From Batrachochytrium dendrobatidis JAM81 (taxonomy: Eukaryota; Chytridiomycota; Chytridiomycetes; Rhizophydiales): 64,000 nt of DNA. This document shows, in pieces, positions 10,590 to 23,548 of this stretch (within the stretch, counting starts at the first letter, position 1; every line of letters begins with the position of its first letter). The notes beneath the pieces were generated by a model. It did no database searches. It worked only from the letters and a program-made list of their open reading frames with translations, and was not told the origin of the DNA. A program made the position numbers and the translations under genes. The stretch spans positions 972,567 to 1,036,566 of the forward strand of contig NW_006281102.1 in assembly GCF_000203795.2 (NCBI RefSeq). Reading direction: 5' to 3'.

Positions 10590-13500
10590 CTAACCACGAG
10601 TATTCTTGGAGGCAGAGGCAGCCTTCTTGCCACGAGTAGGCCTGGGTCGCTTTTTTCCAAATCGTGCTGCAGCATGCAGCGGTCTCCCCAAGTTGTCTGG
10701 CTTTTTAATCTGATAAATTCTGACAATCAAATTCTCGGTGCTGTACACTTCGTCAAGAGTAGATAGATGGATTGGAGTTGCAGGAATATCCGCACCACGC
10801 ACATGATCACGTCCAGGTCGACCAGGTCCATACAGTTCCGTAAAGCGGTAGTAACTGAGTTTGTACATGAGCGATGACCTCATGACTTTAGATGCACGGG
10901 CATCAACAGCATATTCGCCTTGAGGGGTAAAGAAATCACGCTCGGAAATATCGGTTGGGTACACACCTTGGCCGATACGAATCATCCACAAAAACTTGTT
11001 AATGTCATCGCCAGAGTATCCAATCAAACCGCCAAATATAACCAGCACGTAGTCAACATCGAGCTTGCGCATGATAGGGTAAGAGACCTCCTCGGTACAA
11101 GACATGGATTTTCCAACAGTAGCAATGTGAGTATTGTTCCAGGTATTGTTGTCAACAATAACTGTGCGGTTCGACATTCCAGTAATCTGATAGCCATAAT
11201 CCCACCATGCCATAACTTTGGCTTTCTCGTCCGTGTTTTGACGCAGCCAATAGTAAGCCTCGCGAAAATCATCAATAATATGCATAGATCCGTCTTGAGC
11301 CGTCGAGGCAAGAACAATAGAAGGAGATGAGTAGGCAGTGGAGGTTACATAGGTACAGTGCCAAGTAAAGATGAAAAGAATAATACACATGGGAACAAGG
11401 ACGGCCAACTTGACAGTAGAGTGGAAGGTGGTTGGAGCATTAGTGTCATGGTTGGATGCATCTCCAGAAGAAGCCTTTTTCTTGCTACTCTCCTTTTCAA
11501 CAGATTCAGTAGCTGCGTTTAAAAGTTCAGAAGTGGGTGGACGAGCAGCATCAACAATATCTTCTTTAAGATATAGGTCTAGAAGATATGAAAAGGCAAT
11601 GGCAGATGCAACGCATACAATGGGTGTAAGAGTCAGCATCAAACGCACCATCACTCCGGCAAAGTAGGAAGCAGTCACCGAGTATAGAATTACAAAGATA
11701 TGCTCATCGCGCAATTCACGGAAGCAAAAGAAAATGCCAGCGGGAAATACGACAATTAAAAGCTGTAGATCAAAGAAAAACGCAGGCCATGCAGTTGGCT
11801 GATGCTCAGAGACAGATGCAATAATAGGAATAAACTTTTTAGCGTAACCAGTATCCCAGAGTGAATAGAAACGGCCTGTCCATGGAGCAACTTTTCCGCT
11901 AAAAGTAAGACCAACCAAAGCAGCAAGACCGATAAAGAAAAATCCAATAGCGATACCAACAAAAAGACGCTTGAAATGGGTTTCAGATAAATGGCTTTTT
12001 AGCAGCTCAATAAATGCCATGATCTGTACAAGTCCAAAAATACCTAAACATTGAATTTAAATTATTATCTGTAACATGGCGTAACAAACTCGTGCATTAT
12101 CAAATAGTATCATAGATAAAACTTACCGAGAGCAGCCATATGTTCACTAGTAAATGTAGGCTGGAAACCGACAAATGGAATCTGCATCGACGATAACGTG
12201 CCAATCACGTAGAATGTCGAATATGATATATAAATGCGAGTAGAGAATCTCCCCATAAGAATAAGCGCAAACACATGCAAGGGGATCAGGTTGGTAATGA
12301 ACACATACCCACCCCATGCAGACACCATATAAAAGTAGAATACTGCTGTCAAAATACCGTAGAATGCAGATCCAAGTTTCAGCGCTTTGATCCACAAGTA
12401 AAAAGTGAATACAAGTAGAAAAATGGCAATGCCTTCGTTGTCGTAAGATCCCGCAACTGAACGAGAAATATATCCGGGAGCAATACCAATGAAAATGGCT
12501 GCAAGAAGACCCGCCGAAGTATCTTTAAGTTCTGTTGTCAGCAGATAGGCAGCAACAGCGGTCAGTGCAGAAAATAGCGGTGCAAGAAAAACACAGATCT
12601 CACGAATGTGAATAGGAAAATTGAGTAGATTCAAAACATAGTGGATCAGACCAGCAGTGACCATGATGCCAGGATATACAGTTCCGCCAACAACTCGTCC
12701 AAGCGGATACCAAGATAGTTCATCAAACCTTTATTTCACATTATAGCGTGAGCACAAATAGATCAGATTTCATAGATCAAGTTAGATATACAACAAAGTA
12801 ACAAACCCAATCTATTTCATTTCAGACTTACCAATTGAGGAAATCATAGAATCCGTTTTCTACAAGCTGAATAGTTGTACGATAGTTGAACCTACAATTG
12901 ATTGGGTGTTAGTATTGAACCTTGTCGTTGGCTTGGATCTAAAAGCTAAATATCGAATGCATTATCAATGATCAACACACGAGCTTACCATGGATCAAAC
13001 TCATGAATAACGCTTTCTAAAGCATCGAATTATATAATAGAGTGTTGGTGACAGTGACAAAAATATTAATAACCAATCGTGATAATAATGGCAAGTGCAA
13101 AAAATATAGTTTTGAATTGAGTACAGCTTATGAGTTTAGTAACAATTGTCTTACAACCACATTCATGTAAAATGAAATACTAAGGATATCAAAGTGATAA
13201 TAACAAGCAATGCTACGTAATGATGGATACCAATTACTGAACAACACTGTGTCCTTTAAACTTTTTAACAAAACCCATTGGTATTTCATATAGTGACCAG
13301 CATAGAAAACAGCGTTGCACTTCTGAGACTGCAGTCACTGTTTTCAAACTAGAGCGCGGACGTATCTGATGTTTTAGAATGCAAGTGGGTTGAAAATAGT
13401 TGAATCCAATATCTAAATTGTAATGATGGATTTGATTTCAAACTTGACGATCGTAGTGCATGGTTATGCCAGATGAGGGCAGTTTCAAGTCAAAACTATA

Positions 13501-13941
13501 GTTTGATTTTGTATGGACATTGTGTATTGAATTGAGGATTCTATTCAATTTGCAATAGGAAAACAAATGTCCAACTATTATCTATTTCAAGACAAGCATT
13601 GCAAGAGTTCCATTTTGCGTGAGTACGGCTGTGAATAGCGATGGTTGAAACCTACCAAAACGCAGGACAGAAAACAGACGGCTGGAGAAGGCCAAGATAC
13701 CGATTAGAACCAAAATAGTCACTCGTAACCAGGCAGACTCTGCAGTTGATAATAGTGCAAGTTAATAAAGCAGACTAGTTGGCAAGATCACATTGGTCAA
13801 TAGCAGCTTGAGCCATGATCTGACCAGCAGCACAAGTGCATAGAGCCTGGACTGCACTCATGCTCAGCAAGCATAACAACTCCCACAACGCCAACATCCA
13901 AGTCACCATCTACCTGCACTCTTGGAGATTGCCCAGGCCAT
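10590..13941 (-). CDS. STT3: oligosaccharyltransferase catalytic subunit Stt3
   Basis: Six exons, in gene order: 13941-13914, 13739-13656, 13016-12989, 12891-12832, 12728-12127 and 12043-10590 (751 residues, frame closed exactly). It transfers the dolichol-linked glycan to Asn in N-x-S/T sites at the ER membrane. Catalytic motifs: HEFDPW with Asp45 (exon 3), GSYDNEG in the second external loop, SVSEHQP with Glu347, and WWDYG at 547-551. About a dozen hydrophobic segments precede the lumenal C-terminal domain. A Lys/Ser-rich insert of about 45 residues (around 430-475) and the basic C-terminus are less conserved. The tiny first exon (9 codons) is the least certain part; its donor is GTAGAT. 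The 639 nt intron 2 contains a MITE-like element. The HMMR-like gene ends 90 bp upstream on the same strand. Confidence 0.93.
13152..13634 (+). mobile_element. MITE-like element, copy E, inside STT3 intron 2
   Basis: Termini TACAACCACATTCATGTAAA (left) and GCGTGAGTACGGCTGTGA (right) are inverted versions of the family end. The interior has the CTAGAGCGC block and the GATCGTAGTGCATGG block. It lies wholly within the intron 13017-13655, only about 20 nt from the donor side of the splice site at 13655, and accounts for most of the intron's unusual length. Confidence 0.8.
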
Positions 13942-14030
13942 GATGAATCTTGTCAAGGATTTTGCTGCTTGAAGAAAGAAATTTCAACGAGATCTGGTTG
14001 CTGTCAATCCAAACTTTATTTCCAAAAAAC

Positions 14031-17000
14031 TCAAGATATAAAAAACGACACTCCGCCTGTTCCTCGGCTTGCCTTGTCACTCATAAACGTATCGTCTGCT
14101 GTCGTGTCTGTCACACTCTCGTCATGTTTGGTTTCTTCCGTGTCAGCGCCTACCATTCCTCCCGTGCGCGGTATTGTTGCGTTGGATCCGCTTGCATGAT
14201 AATGGCTCGTATTGAACTTGGGTCCGCCAAAGGTCTTGTTTTTACTCACAGTTATTCGCTTCGCTATTCCTCCCAAAGGTCGTAGCGCATCCAACTCCCT
14301 TTCAAGCGATATCACACGTTCCTTGAGTCGATCTCGATCTTGCTCCGCCTTTGCACTCCGAGTCTTCAGCTTTATATTCTCTTCTTTAATCTGTGATAAG
14401 TGCTTGATCTTTTGTAGGTTATTTGCATGTCCAAACAGCTCTGCATTTAGCTCGCCGATCTTTTTTGTTTCGGCTTCATTAAGCGATCCTCGCACTTGAA
14501 GCATCTTTAATGAAGCATCAAAACTCGCTTGCATTTCTTCCTTGATACGCTCAGAGTCTTCTAAAAGAATTCGCATTTGAATACATCGCTCCTCTTGCTC
14601 TGCAAACTTTTGGTTTGTTTCATCCAATTTGGACGCAAGTACATCCCGTTCTAGTCGAGATTTGGACTCGTATTCGTCCAGTTTGGTCTGCAGCTGTTTC
14701 TTTTTCTCGGTCATCATCTCAAGATCGTTTTCCAATCGAGTTGATTTTTGAGACAGTGCAACTGCATCATTGTATTTTTTCTTAAGCTGGGTCAACTCAT
14801 TCAAAGCAACCTCATACTGATTTTTGACCTGCTTGATCTCAAAATTCCTAGAATCAACCAAGTTATCATGACGAAGTTGTACTATGGATAACTCGTCTGT
14901 GACTGATACAAGCCGCGACTCGAGTTCCTTGGCACGTGTGGTTTTCACTGCAAGCTTGGTAGTAAGTTCTTGAACGCTGGCTTCAAAATGCTTCGACTCG
15001 TTCGCTAATCGACCTTCATTCTTGACAATCAGAGATTGTTGCGTACTCATCTCCTTGTGTGCAAGTTCCAAATCTACCTCAAGCTGTGTCATCTTGGCTG
15101 CATGGTGTGCCAACTTTTCTTGGAGTTGAGCTACCTCTTGATTTTTTTCGCTTTCAAGGCGCTCTTGCTCGGCAATATGAAACTTGATGGTTCTAGCTTG
15201 AGCAGCATTCTTGGAATTCATTTGCTCAAGAGTCGACGCAAATTCCTTTGATTTAAATTCAAAAGTCCGAGAAAGAGATACATGTTCGTCATGCAATGCA
15301 GCAAGCTCATTTTGTTTAGACGCCAACTCAGTCTCAAGACTTGATATTGCTTTGGTTTGCTCGGAAAGACTGGATTCACTTGCAGCCAATTTAGCCTCAA
15401 AAAGATCAATTTGGGTCTGAGAAGTTTGTTTCAACGCATCAAGCTCGCTTTGAAGTGTATCACGACTAGATCGTATCATATCAAGACTGTCCAAAGTAAC
15501 TGTCAGTTTCTCCTTCAGATCTACATGCTCGCGTTGCATTTCCACAATAGTCTTATCCATAGCCTTGCGAATATCCTCATTCTCTCGAACAACCTTGTCC
15601 AATTTGGACTGAATAGAATCACGCTGACAGGTCATATCAGCAAACGACTTGGAATGCATTTCAACAGTTTCAGCTAGCTCTTGCTGCTGTTTTTCTAAAG
15701 CTTGCTGGTGCTCAATGTCAGAGGTCTTGAGCGCGCATTCAAAAGAATCTGCTTTTTCACGAGAAATACGAGCATTGGTTTCAGACTCGGCAACCTGTTT
15801 GTTCAAATCACAAAAAGCAACATCCAACTTTTCTCGTTCAGCAGTCACAGCCGCCAATCGCTGCTCAAGTTCAAACTGTGCTTCCTTGGCCTTGATATTT
15901 TCATCATGCATCTGGCTTGATAGTTTACTCAAAGAAATTGTTTTTTCAGATACTTGTAACTCGAGGGCCTTGATACAAGGCTCTAGTTCATTATGAATCT
16001 GCTTTGTCAACTCATTCTCTCGCTGAACAAACTCCTTTTTGAGCAATGTGGCCTGATCAAGTCGATCTTGAAGTTTGTTTTGCTCACTTTCAAGTTCACG
16101 CACATGCTCCTTTAATGCTGTAATGCGAGTTTCCGTTTCACGCACAGACATCTCGAGCACGCTAATCTGCTCGTCTTTGGCTCTGATATCATCTGTAAGC
16201 GCATCCCGCTCAAGCTCAAGCTTGACAACGCATTGCTTTGTATCAGTCAACACTGATTCAACACAGGCCAATTCAGATCGTGTTGATTCAACAACCTGTA
16301 AATTCTTGGAATTTTCAATATCTAGTTTCAAGTACTTGGCAGTTTGAGTTTCAAGAGATTCCTTAGTGACTGACAGAGTGGTCTGAGCTGTCTCCAACTC
16401 AAGCTTGATACTACTCAGCTGCTCACGTGTATCTTCAAGCTCTTGAACACACACATGGTATTTGAGCTCAATAGCGTCACTAGATGCACCCATTTTTGTG
16501 AGCTCTACGTCTCTGGCAGCAACTTGGTCTCGAAGGGACTCGATAGTAGTTTGACAATGACGAAGACGTGTTTCAATTTCATCAATTGCGTCGGAATGAC
16601 TAGTTCGAAGTCGATCTACCTCAATGTAATGATCATCTTTGACCTGTTTCATCTCATCCAATAAAGATTTGATTTGTTGTTGAAGTGTCGCGGCTCTATT
16701 TTCAACCTCACCAAGTAGAGCATGTGTATTGTCTCGTTCGGCAAGCGTAGACATAACCAACTCGTGCTGAGTAACAGCTTCCTTTTGCGCCAGCTTGACC
16801 TTATCTTGAAGAGATTCAATCTCGCTTTGGAGTTGATCACGGGTGTTTTGAACGCATTGTAGATCCAGCTCTAGTTTCTGGCCATAGCTAATAGCTTCAT
16901 CAAGTTTATGCTGCATCTGTTTACATTCTAATCGAGCCTTGTCACCATCGTCAGCATGTACCAACTCTGCACGTGAAAAGTCTTTCTTTAAAGCATCGAT

Positions 17001-19908
17001 ACTTTGTCTTGATTTGTTTAGTTCAAGAGTCAGTTCAGCAATATTGGCCTTGGCAGTAGAAAGTTCAACACCAGCTTCAACAAGGGAATGATCACGATTA
17101 TCAATAATTGTCTGTAGTCGTTTGCTAGCAGAATCCGCATACTCGAGTTGAGAATTTGCTTTTTTTAAATCATCTTGAAGCTCAGCCATACAACGATTGA
17201 GCTGCTCTGTATCATCCAGATGTGACATCCGTACATCATCCAGTTGCTTTACAAGCACCTTATTCTCATTCTCAATGGTATCAATATGTGAGCTGAGACG
17301 AGACATTTCAGCAGATTTGTCGTTGATGCGCTTTTCAGCAGATTCAAGACGGGTTCGCAATTCAGACTTTTCTGCCTTACTAAAGTTCTCCAGTTGATGG
17401 CATGTTTGTTGCAAACGAGCATTCTCAGCCTCCAAATTCATAGTACGTGTAGTAGATTCTTCAAGCTCTGCATTCAAAGAGTCGATACGCTCTTGGAATT
17501 TTGTTGTATCTTGGTCCAAACAAACACGTAAAGCATCCATCTGGCGATTCATTTCTGCTTTGGTTTTTGTAAACATGACCTCTTTGGCATCTTTGTCTGC
17601 AATAAGAGCAGTCATTTCCTTTTCCAAAATATTGACGCGTTGCTGAAGTTTTCCGGAAACCTCGTCATGCTCATTTCCAACCAAAACCAGTCGTTGAGTA
17701 GAAACGCCAAGTTGTTCTTGTAGGTCGCCAATTTGTCGTTCAAGACTAGATACTTTATGCTTAAACTGGCTGCATTCAGATGCATGTGCTCGCTCCATAT
17801 CGCTCAGCTTTTGAGTTAATTGCTCACGGACTTCCTGTGCATGTGCAACATCGGTCTTGTGACGTCCTATTGTTGTATGGAGTGTTTGCTTCAACTCTGT
17901 GATCTGATTATGCAATTGAGCCATATCATTTAGGTGGGACTGAATCTTAGTTTCTAGTTTATGGCGTGTTGTCTCTGCAGATTCAGTATGAGATTTCATC
18001 TGAGTTTTTAATGAAGCCACCGTTTGAGCAAGATCCTCCTTGGAAAATTGGAGTTCTTCTGCATGTGCCTTGGTGGTCTCTAACAGCAGAGTAAGCTCTT
18101 TCACTTCCGTCACTTTAGCTTGCACAAGATTGGTTTTGGCATCAATCGTGGATATATAAGAGTGAGTGGCTTCGCGATGCTCTGCCTCTAATTGCGTCAA
18201 CTGTTGTGTAATGGTCTTGATTTTACTTTCAAGTCGCTGGCGTTCTTCATCACGACCCGTAACAGCTTCAGTTACAATAATTTCCAACCCCTTTACATCA
18301 CGCTTGTATTTTGCCTCGAGTTGCTGCATTTCATGCTCTAGCAGAGTGACTCTTTCGGATCGTTCTGCTTTGGCAGTCAATTCAGCTAGCCTAGCTTGAT
18401 ATGATTCCTGCATGGCGCGGGATTTGTCCACCATAGTTTCAATCGTTTTAGTCTTGTCAACAACCGATCGCTCAACAATATCTAAATCTCCCTCCAATTG
18501 TGCAATACGTTGCAAGTACGCGTTGCGCTGACGCTCAAGTGAAACAGAAGCGCTATTAGCAGCTTCTCTTGCATTGGATTCAGAAGTTTTTACGCCCTTG
18601 ATAATCTCTGCAAAATCTGCTTTTTCAGTCACAAGCTTCTCACTCAACTGCGTGATACGCTTCTCATACTCGGCACGCTCGTCTCGCCACCTTCGCAGAT
18701 CAACGTCATGAATATCTTTTGTATTTTGAATCGTAGCATTTAAACCATTGATACTTTCTCGAAAATCTCGGTTTTCAGTCTTGAGGCTTTGAATTGTTGA
18801 ACTCATAGAGTCCTTGATACTCAAAGTGGAATCCAGTTCAGTTTTGAGTTTTTGAACTTGCATGACAAGCGTCTCATTTTCATGGACAATCTTTCGGTCT
18901 GCGTGAGTTTTTACTCTCATTTGCTGCTTTTCCGTGTCCTCCAGTTTGCGTTTCAGCGGAGCCAATTGTTGTGCTTTTTCTAGTAAAGCAGCATTGTTTT
19001 TCTCGGATTTTTCCAATTGAATTTTAAGAGTCTGTTCCTGATACTGTAGTTCATGAAGGGTTTTGTCTTTAAGAAGAGTTTGTGACATAAGAGAAGCCTT
19101 TTCTTTAATAACAAGCTGGAGTTGTGTCTCGGATTTTTGGATACGATCAGCCATATTATGTAATTCCTTTTCGTACTTGATTTGATTACGTTCAAGTGTG
19201 GCGGAAAGTTTTGTAATCTAAAGTTGATGTATTAGGTTAAATATAATGCTAGTGATAACATGTACATCACACCAAAGTATCACCAATATTAAGAATCCAT
19301 TTATATAAACAATGGCTGATACATGACGAATTACCTCTCGCTTCAGTTTGTTGATTTCCTCCTTGTCGCTACGGACTGGTTTCTGAACCTGTGATGGAGG
19401 AGAAGGCGATCTATTCATTATACATTCCTCGGATGAAATGGGACCATCACCAGAATTATGTCGATCTGCATCGTATATACAAAATTAGGCTTTAAAAAGA
19501 TAAGATGGACGCTATTCAAAAGCAATTACCTTTGGCGACACGATCCTGGAAACGCTGTGATTTGTCAAGAAAGCCAAACTGTTTGTACGAGTCATGATTG
19601 AGCAAAGAGTGGTCCACTGAATATGCATTTGGAGCAGGTGTGTCCTGTACGGCTAGTTGATATCAGGTGTAAGTATAAGCAGAATACAACTAGAAGATTA
19701 ACAAAGAAATTCATTCGGACATTTGGAATGTCTGGATAGACTCTTGGCAGACTACATCTCACTCATCAAACCCTCTTGACTGTAAAATGCTTTATGCATA
19801 GCCCAACATATCAATAAAACAGTACTCATGGCTAGATACAGACACTCTTCAATAGTCGAGATACTTACTCTGGAACAGTGTTCGTTTAGAAGAAGTAAAC
19901 GTAGACAT
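14031..19908 (-). CDS. HMMR/RHAMM-like giant coiled-coil protein
   Basis: Exons in gene order: 19908-19869, 19652-19530, 19465-19335 and 19217-14031 (1826 residues, frame closed exactly). The first 54 residues read like the N-terminal motif of animal HMMR: a Ser/Lys-rich start, then PAPNAYSV, a spacer, and FLDKSQRFQD. In HMMR this is a P-x-P-x-x-Y motif followed by F-x-K-S-Q-R-F. From about residue 95 to 1720 the protein is one nearly uninterrupted heptad-repeat coiled coil, rich in Glu, Lys, Gln, Leu and Ala. The last about 100 residues are Gly/Thr/Ser-rich with a basic stretch (KRITVSKNKTF). Family members associate with microtubules and centrosomes. A role at spindle poles or zoospore basal bodies is inference, since long coiled coils resemble each other; only the N-terminal motif is specific. 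Confidence 0.7.
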
Positions 19909-20260
19909 GCTACTCAACACTCTTAGTATAACACAATACTATTCAAACAAGCAACAAACAGTAGTTTGATAGATTCCAGCTCTTTTGTTGAGTGATGGAT
20001 CGAATGTCTGGTTTATCGAATCGAAATCGAAATTGGAAACTTGAACCTTTTCCGTCAAACTCTCGAATATCGTCAGATTCACTTTTACTGTTGCGTTCAC
20101 ATAAAACCACAAAAGGTTTGCGTCATGACTGTGTTTGGAACAATCGAGAATGTCCAGCAGATATTCAACTATTATTTATTCTTATATTGCAAGATAATGT
20201 TCCATTTTACGTGGATACAGCGGTGATTCCTCGTTTAGTTTATTCAACTATTTTATATAT
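19909..20260. other. intergenic region
   Basis: About 350 bp between the HMMR-like start codon and the stop codon of the next minus-strand gene. It presumably holds the promoter of the former and the 3' UTR of the latter. The small plus-strand ORFs here show no gene features. Confidence 0.45.
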
Positions 20261-22632
20261 TTAAAATCCAAAACTATCAAAAATATCCATCAAATCGTTC
20301 TGAAAGTCACTTGGCAATACACTTCCCAACTCACTATTTCCATTGCTCCGATTCAAGTCTGGCTTAGAGCTCATCGCGTCTGTTTTCGATGATAAAGAGT
20401 TCAAGGCGATAGATGCCTCTGGGGTTGAAAACGACAGTGTAAGCAACGACTGTGACAGATTTGAATCTTTTACAGAATTACTAATATCTGCACTAGATCT
20501 ACTTGCCACCGAGTGTTTCACTGGCACCATTGCATCATGTTTCAAGTTTGTTGCCGACATGGGTGGACTTTTACTCTGCATATGCGGTGGTAGAGGTGAT
20601 GATTTCTGTAGTAAAGGCTTTACAATACTAGACTTTTTAGTTTCTGAATTTGTCACTGGATCTATATTCTGCAATGATTTTATCGATATCTGTCGCGATG
20701 ATTGTGTATTTGGTTTACTTGAAGACATCACAGGTTGGACGAGACTTGCAGATTTGGTTTCGCTTGATTCCAATTTCAAACTATTTTTCTCGCTTGCATT
20801 GACCTGTTCATTGACTTTTGATATACATGGTAAAATCATCGGGTTTGGCAATGCTGTTGAAGGTGTTTGTTTGGTGGTTTGTAGCGATGCTGCAGACTGT
20901 TTCTTGGATTTCAATGAAGAATCAACTGTTTGATCCAAAGCCAAACTTGATGGATGAGTGCAAGTGTCAATTGATTGAGTTTTTGATAAAAGGCTGGTGG
21001 AGTCGAGTAAGAGTGCGTTAATTGATGGCATGTCTTGGGAAGATTCAGACAGCGACGGATTGGGATGGGTTGAAACTGGTTGTTTTTTTGCTGAAAAAGT
21101 GGATGCGTTTGAAGTTTGAACAGATGGTTCTCCAAACTGTGACAGAATCGCAGCTGAAAGATTCTATATAAATTTATAATATAAATATGAATAAACTATT
21201 GGATGAAGCAAAGCGTGTTCAGTATTTACCCTAATCTCTGCCCACGTCTCTTTATTTTCGAAAATTCGCGAGTCTTTCTTGGTTGTTGATGAACTCGACT
21301 CTTCATTTTCTTTCAATTCAATCGAGGATCCTGATATGGCAGTAACTAAAGTGATCAAAACAATGCATTAATGGATTAAGTTACATTTCAAGCAACAACT
21401 AGTAAACTATGTATTCCCACACCAAAAGGTGGTTGTTATTAGGCACAATTTAGATATACCTGGAACGTGACCAAGCGATTCAATCTGACTTTCAAGAGCT
21501 AATTTGTCATTGCAAAGTAAATCGATTTTTGTTTGCAATTTCAAGACTTTGTCATTCAAATCAGCTACATATGAAACGCTCGCAGGACTAGGTGAAGAAG
21601 GATGGGGCAGTCCATGAGACGATTTTGGTGAATATTTAGCCGAATGCGAATATCTATTTGATTCTTCTCGAGGTTGAGTACCTGGCTGAGTTGCAGTAAA
21701 GGATGAGTTTGTCGTCGGCTCACTGGAATCAACTGATTTTTGTAAAAGTTTTCCTCGAGCTGAACGTTGGATATCGCGAAGAGTAGACGATCTCTTGAGT
21801 ACTCCAGTTGGTGGATCCGATGTACTTTGTGTCATGATTCTACGATTTCATATAAAATTTCAATGAATATCCTAAGCTCAACATTTATACTCCATGGCCC
21901 AAAATCAAATCTGGGAGCAAACAGGCAGATTTACCTTGAATGAGATCTTGGTATGCCTGGATTAGAATTTTCTATACTCAATATACTGCCAGAGTATGCA
22001 GCTGAAGTGGCCAGGGTAATTGGCATTGATTTGCGCTGTTGCACTTTGGTAGAATCCAAATCCGGTATGGACGAAGAAAGCTTTTGAAACGACAAATTCT
22101 TTGTATATGCAGTATCATGGCAACCACCAGCATTAGAAACAGCATTTGCACCAATGCTAGCAACGCTTACTTCGCGCACAACTGAGCGTCTCGCGATAGA
22201 AGGTTGGAGTTTTCCCTTGGATGAATCTAACGTAGACCCAAGAGCATTTAAATCTCCACACTCTACTCCAGAATAAAACTGCTGAGAATTGCTGGTAGAG
22301 TTTGGTTTTGAAATATTTTGTAGATGGCCAGGCGAATACAGGTTTTTAGCTAGTCCTGCCATCAAGGTTGCTTCGTCCAGTTCTTTATTTGCTTGGGTAT
22401 ATGACTGTTGAGTCCATCCTAAAGTGTTTGCCTGGTGTGGAAGTACATGATTCGATTGTTTTGCTGCATCAATTACTGGGTCTTTCTCCTTTAAACCAAT
22501 AGGGTTTCTTTCAGCATGGGACGGTGAGCATTGGAATGCATCTTTTTTATCGAGTGCGGTTGGCAAAGGTGCAGATGGAGGTGTGTCTGCAGAGTACTGC
22601 ACTGGCCGTCGCTTAGTTCTTGTTTCTGCCAT
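20261..22632 (-). CDS. Ser/Thr-rich, largely disordered protein of unknown function
   Basis: Four exons in gene order: 22632-21935, 21839-21460, 21345-21230 and 21163-20261 (698 residues). All three GT-AG junctions keep the frame, the main evidence that this is one gene. The start MAETRTKRRPVQYSADTPPS was chosen because the longer reading frame to 22683 runs into a transposon end. The protein is dominated by Ser, Thr, Gln and Asn without domain structure. The exception is a short predicted coiled coil in exon 2 (YVADLNDKVLKLQTKIDLL, about residues 315-350). The segment ETWAEIRNLSAAILSQFG spans the last junction, and the acidic/aromatic C-terminus ends DLMDIFDSFGF. The basic N-terminus and short coiled coil would fit a regulatory or scaffold protein, but no family is recognised. 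Confidence 0.7.
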
Positions 22633-23548
22633 AATTAAACTCTTTAGATGCGGGCTACTGTTTAATATTACAGTCGTATTCACGTAAAGTGGAACACTTT
22701 ATCTTGCAATGATTGACTTGCTTTGGAATAAACAATGTTAAATATCTGTAATGCTTTTTATAGTATAAACTGACTTTGGACATTCTCGACTCTTTTAAAC
22801 ACAACCAGGCTATAATTTTGAACCGAAACGATCCTTTTTTCTCTTGGTTCAGCCATGCATTGTACGACCACCAGATTCATCCATTGCAATCCAGATATTC
22901 AACTCGACTGTTCTGATGTTAAAGTATTCTAAAATCTCACACTTTTGCGCTCTAGTTCAAGAGAACATTTCAGAAATACATCTACTATCTCCATGCCAAT
23001 CACTCAATGTTTGGGTTGGATGAAAGGAGAGTTGAAGGGTGTACAGTTGACAACTAAACCCCTCGTCACGTCCATAAATCCAACGAACGCGTTTCCTGTC
23101 CAGCCTGATCCCATTGTTGTTCATTAGCTATGAATAGACTACCCAGCTTTATCGACGTTATTGTATTTTACCCAATAGATTTATTTCAAAAACTAATGTT
23201 TTGTTTCACTGCTGACTGGTGTAGCTGGTTTCATAAACATGCTCAAGATGTATATCACGGAGAGAACGAGCAGTGAAAGGCAAACCAAAGTGGTTTTTGC
23301 ATGAGTTGGGGTTTATAAACCTGTTTCTGTTTGTTCAAGTAATGCACCGAAATATTTGTATTGGCTTATCTGTCCATCAAACACTATCAGTCTGGTTAAA
23401 AAGTGACTTCAAAACACGTGACAAGAAAGTAAAGATTTAATGTTTAAATTTTCCAATTAAAAAAAAATATATTGTTATCCAATCTACGCATCAGAAGTTT
23501 GGCCGGTTCTGAAGCGATCCGCTATAATTAGTAAATACCAAACTCAAA
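22633..23548. other. divergent intergenic region between the unknown Ser-rich gene and SDA1
   Basis: Largely filled by MITE-like copy A. The remaining approximately 400 bp before the SDA1 start has no ORF of note. Confidence 0.5.
22669..23130 (-). mobile_element. MITE-like element, copy A
   Basis: Begins TACAGTCGTATTCACGTAAA at 22669, followed by GTGGAACAC. It shares its interior (AGCCATGCATTGTACGACC, then CCAGATATTC, GCGCTCTAGTTC and CAATCACTCAATG) with copy B in the same orientation. The right terminus is not clear and probably eroded. It sits only 37 bp upstream of the minus-strand gene start at 22632. Confidence 0.7.

Noticed and set aside
13799..13815. Alternative STT3 start at an ATG near 13815 (minus strand).
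   Set aside because: Its frame reaches TAG after 13 codons, and joining its possible donor to exon 2 creates a stop. The exon at 13914-13941 keeps frame.
22633..22683. Longer start for the Ser-rich gene at 22683.
   Set aside because: The extra 17 codons run into the terminal repeat of MITE-like copy A; the ATG at 22632 is more plausible.
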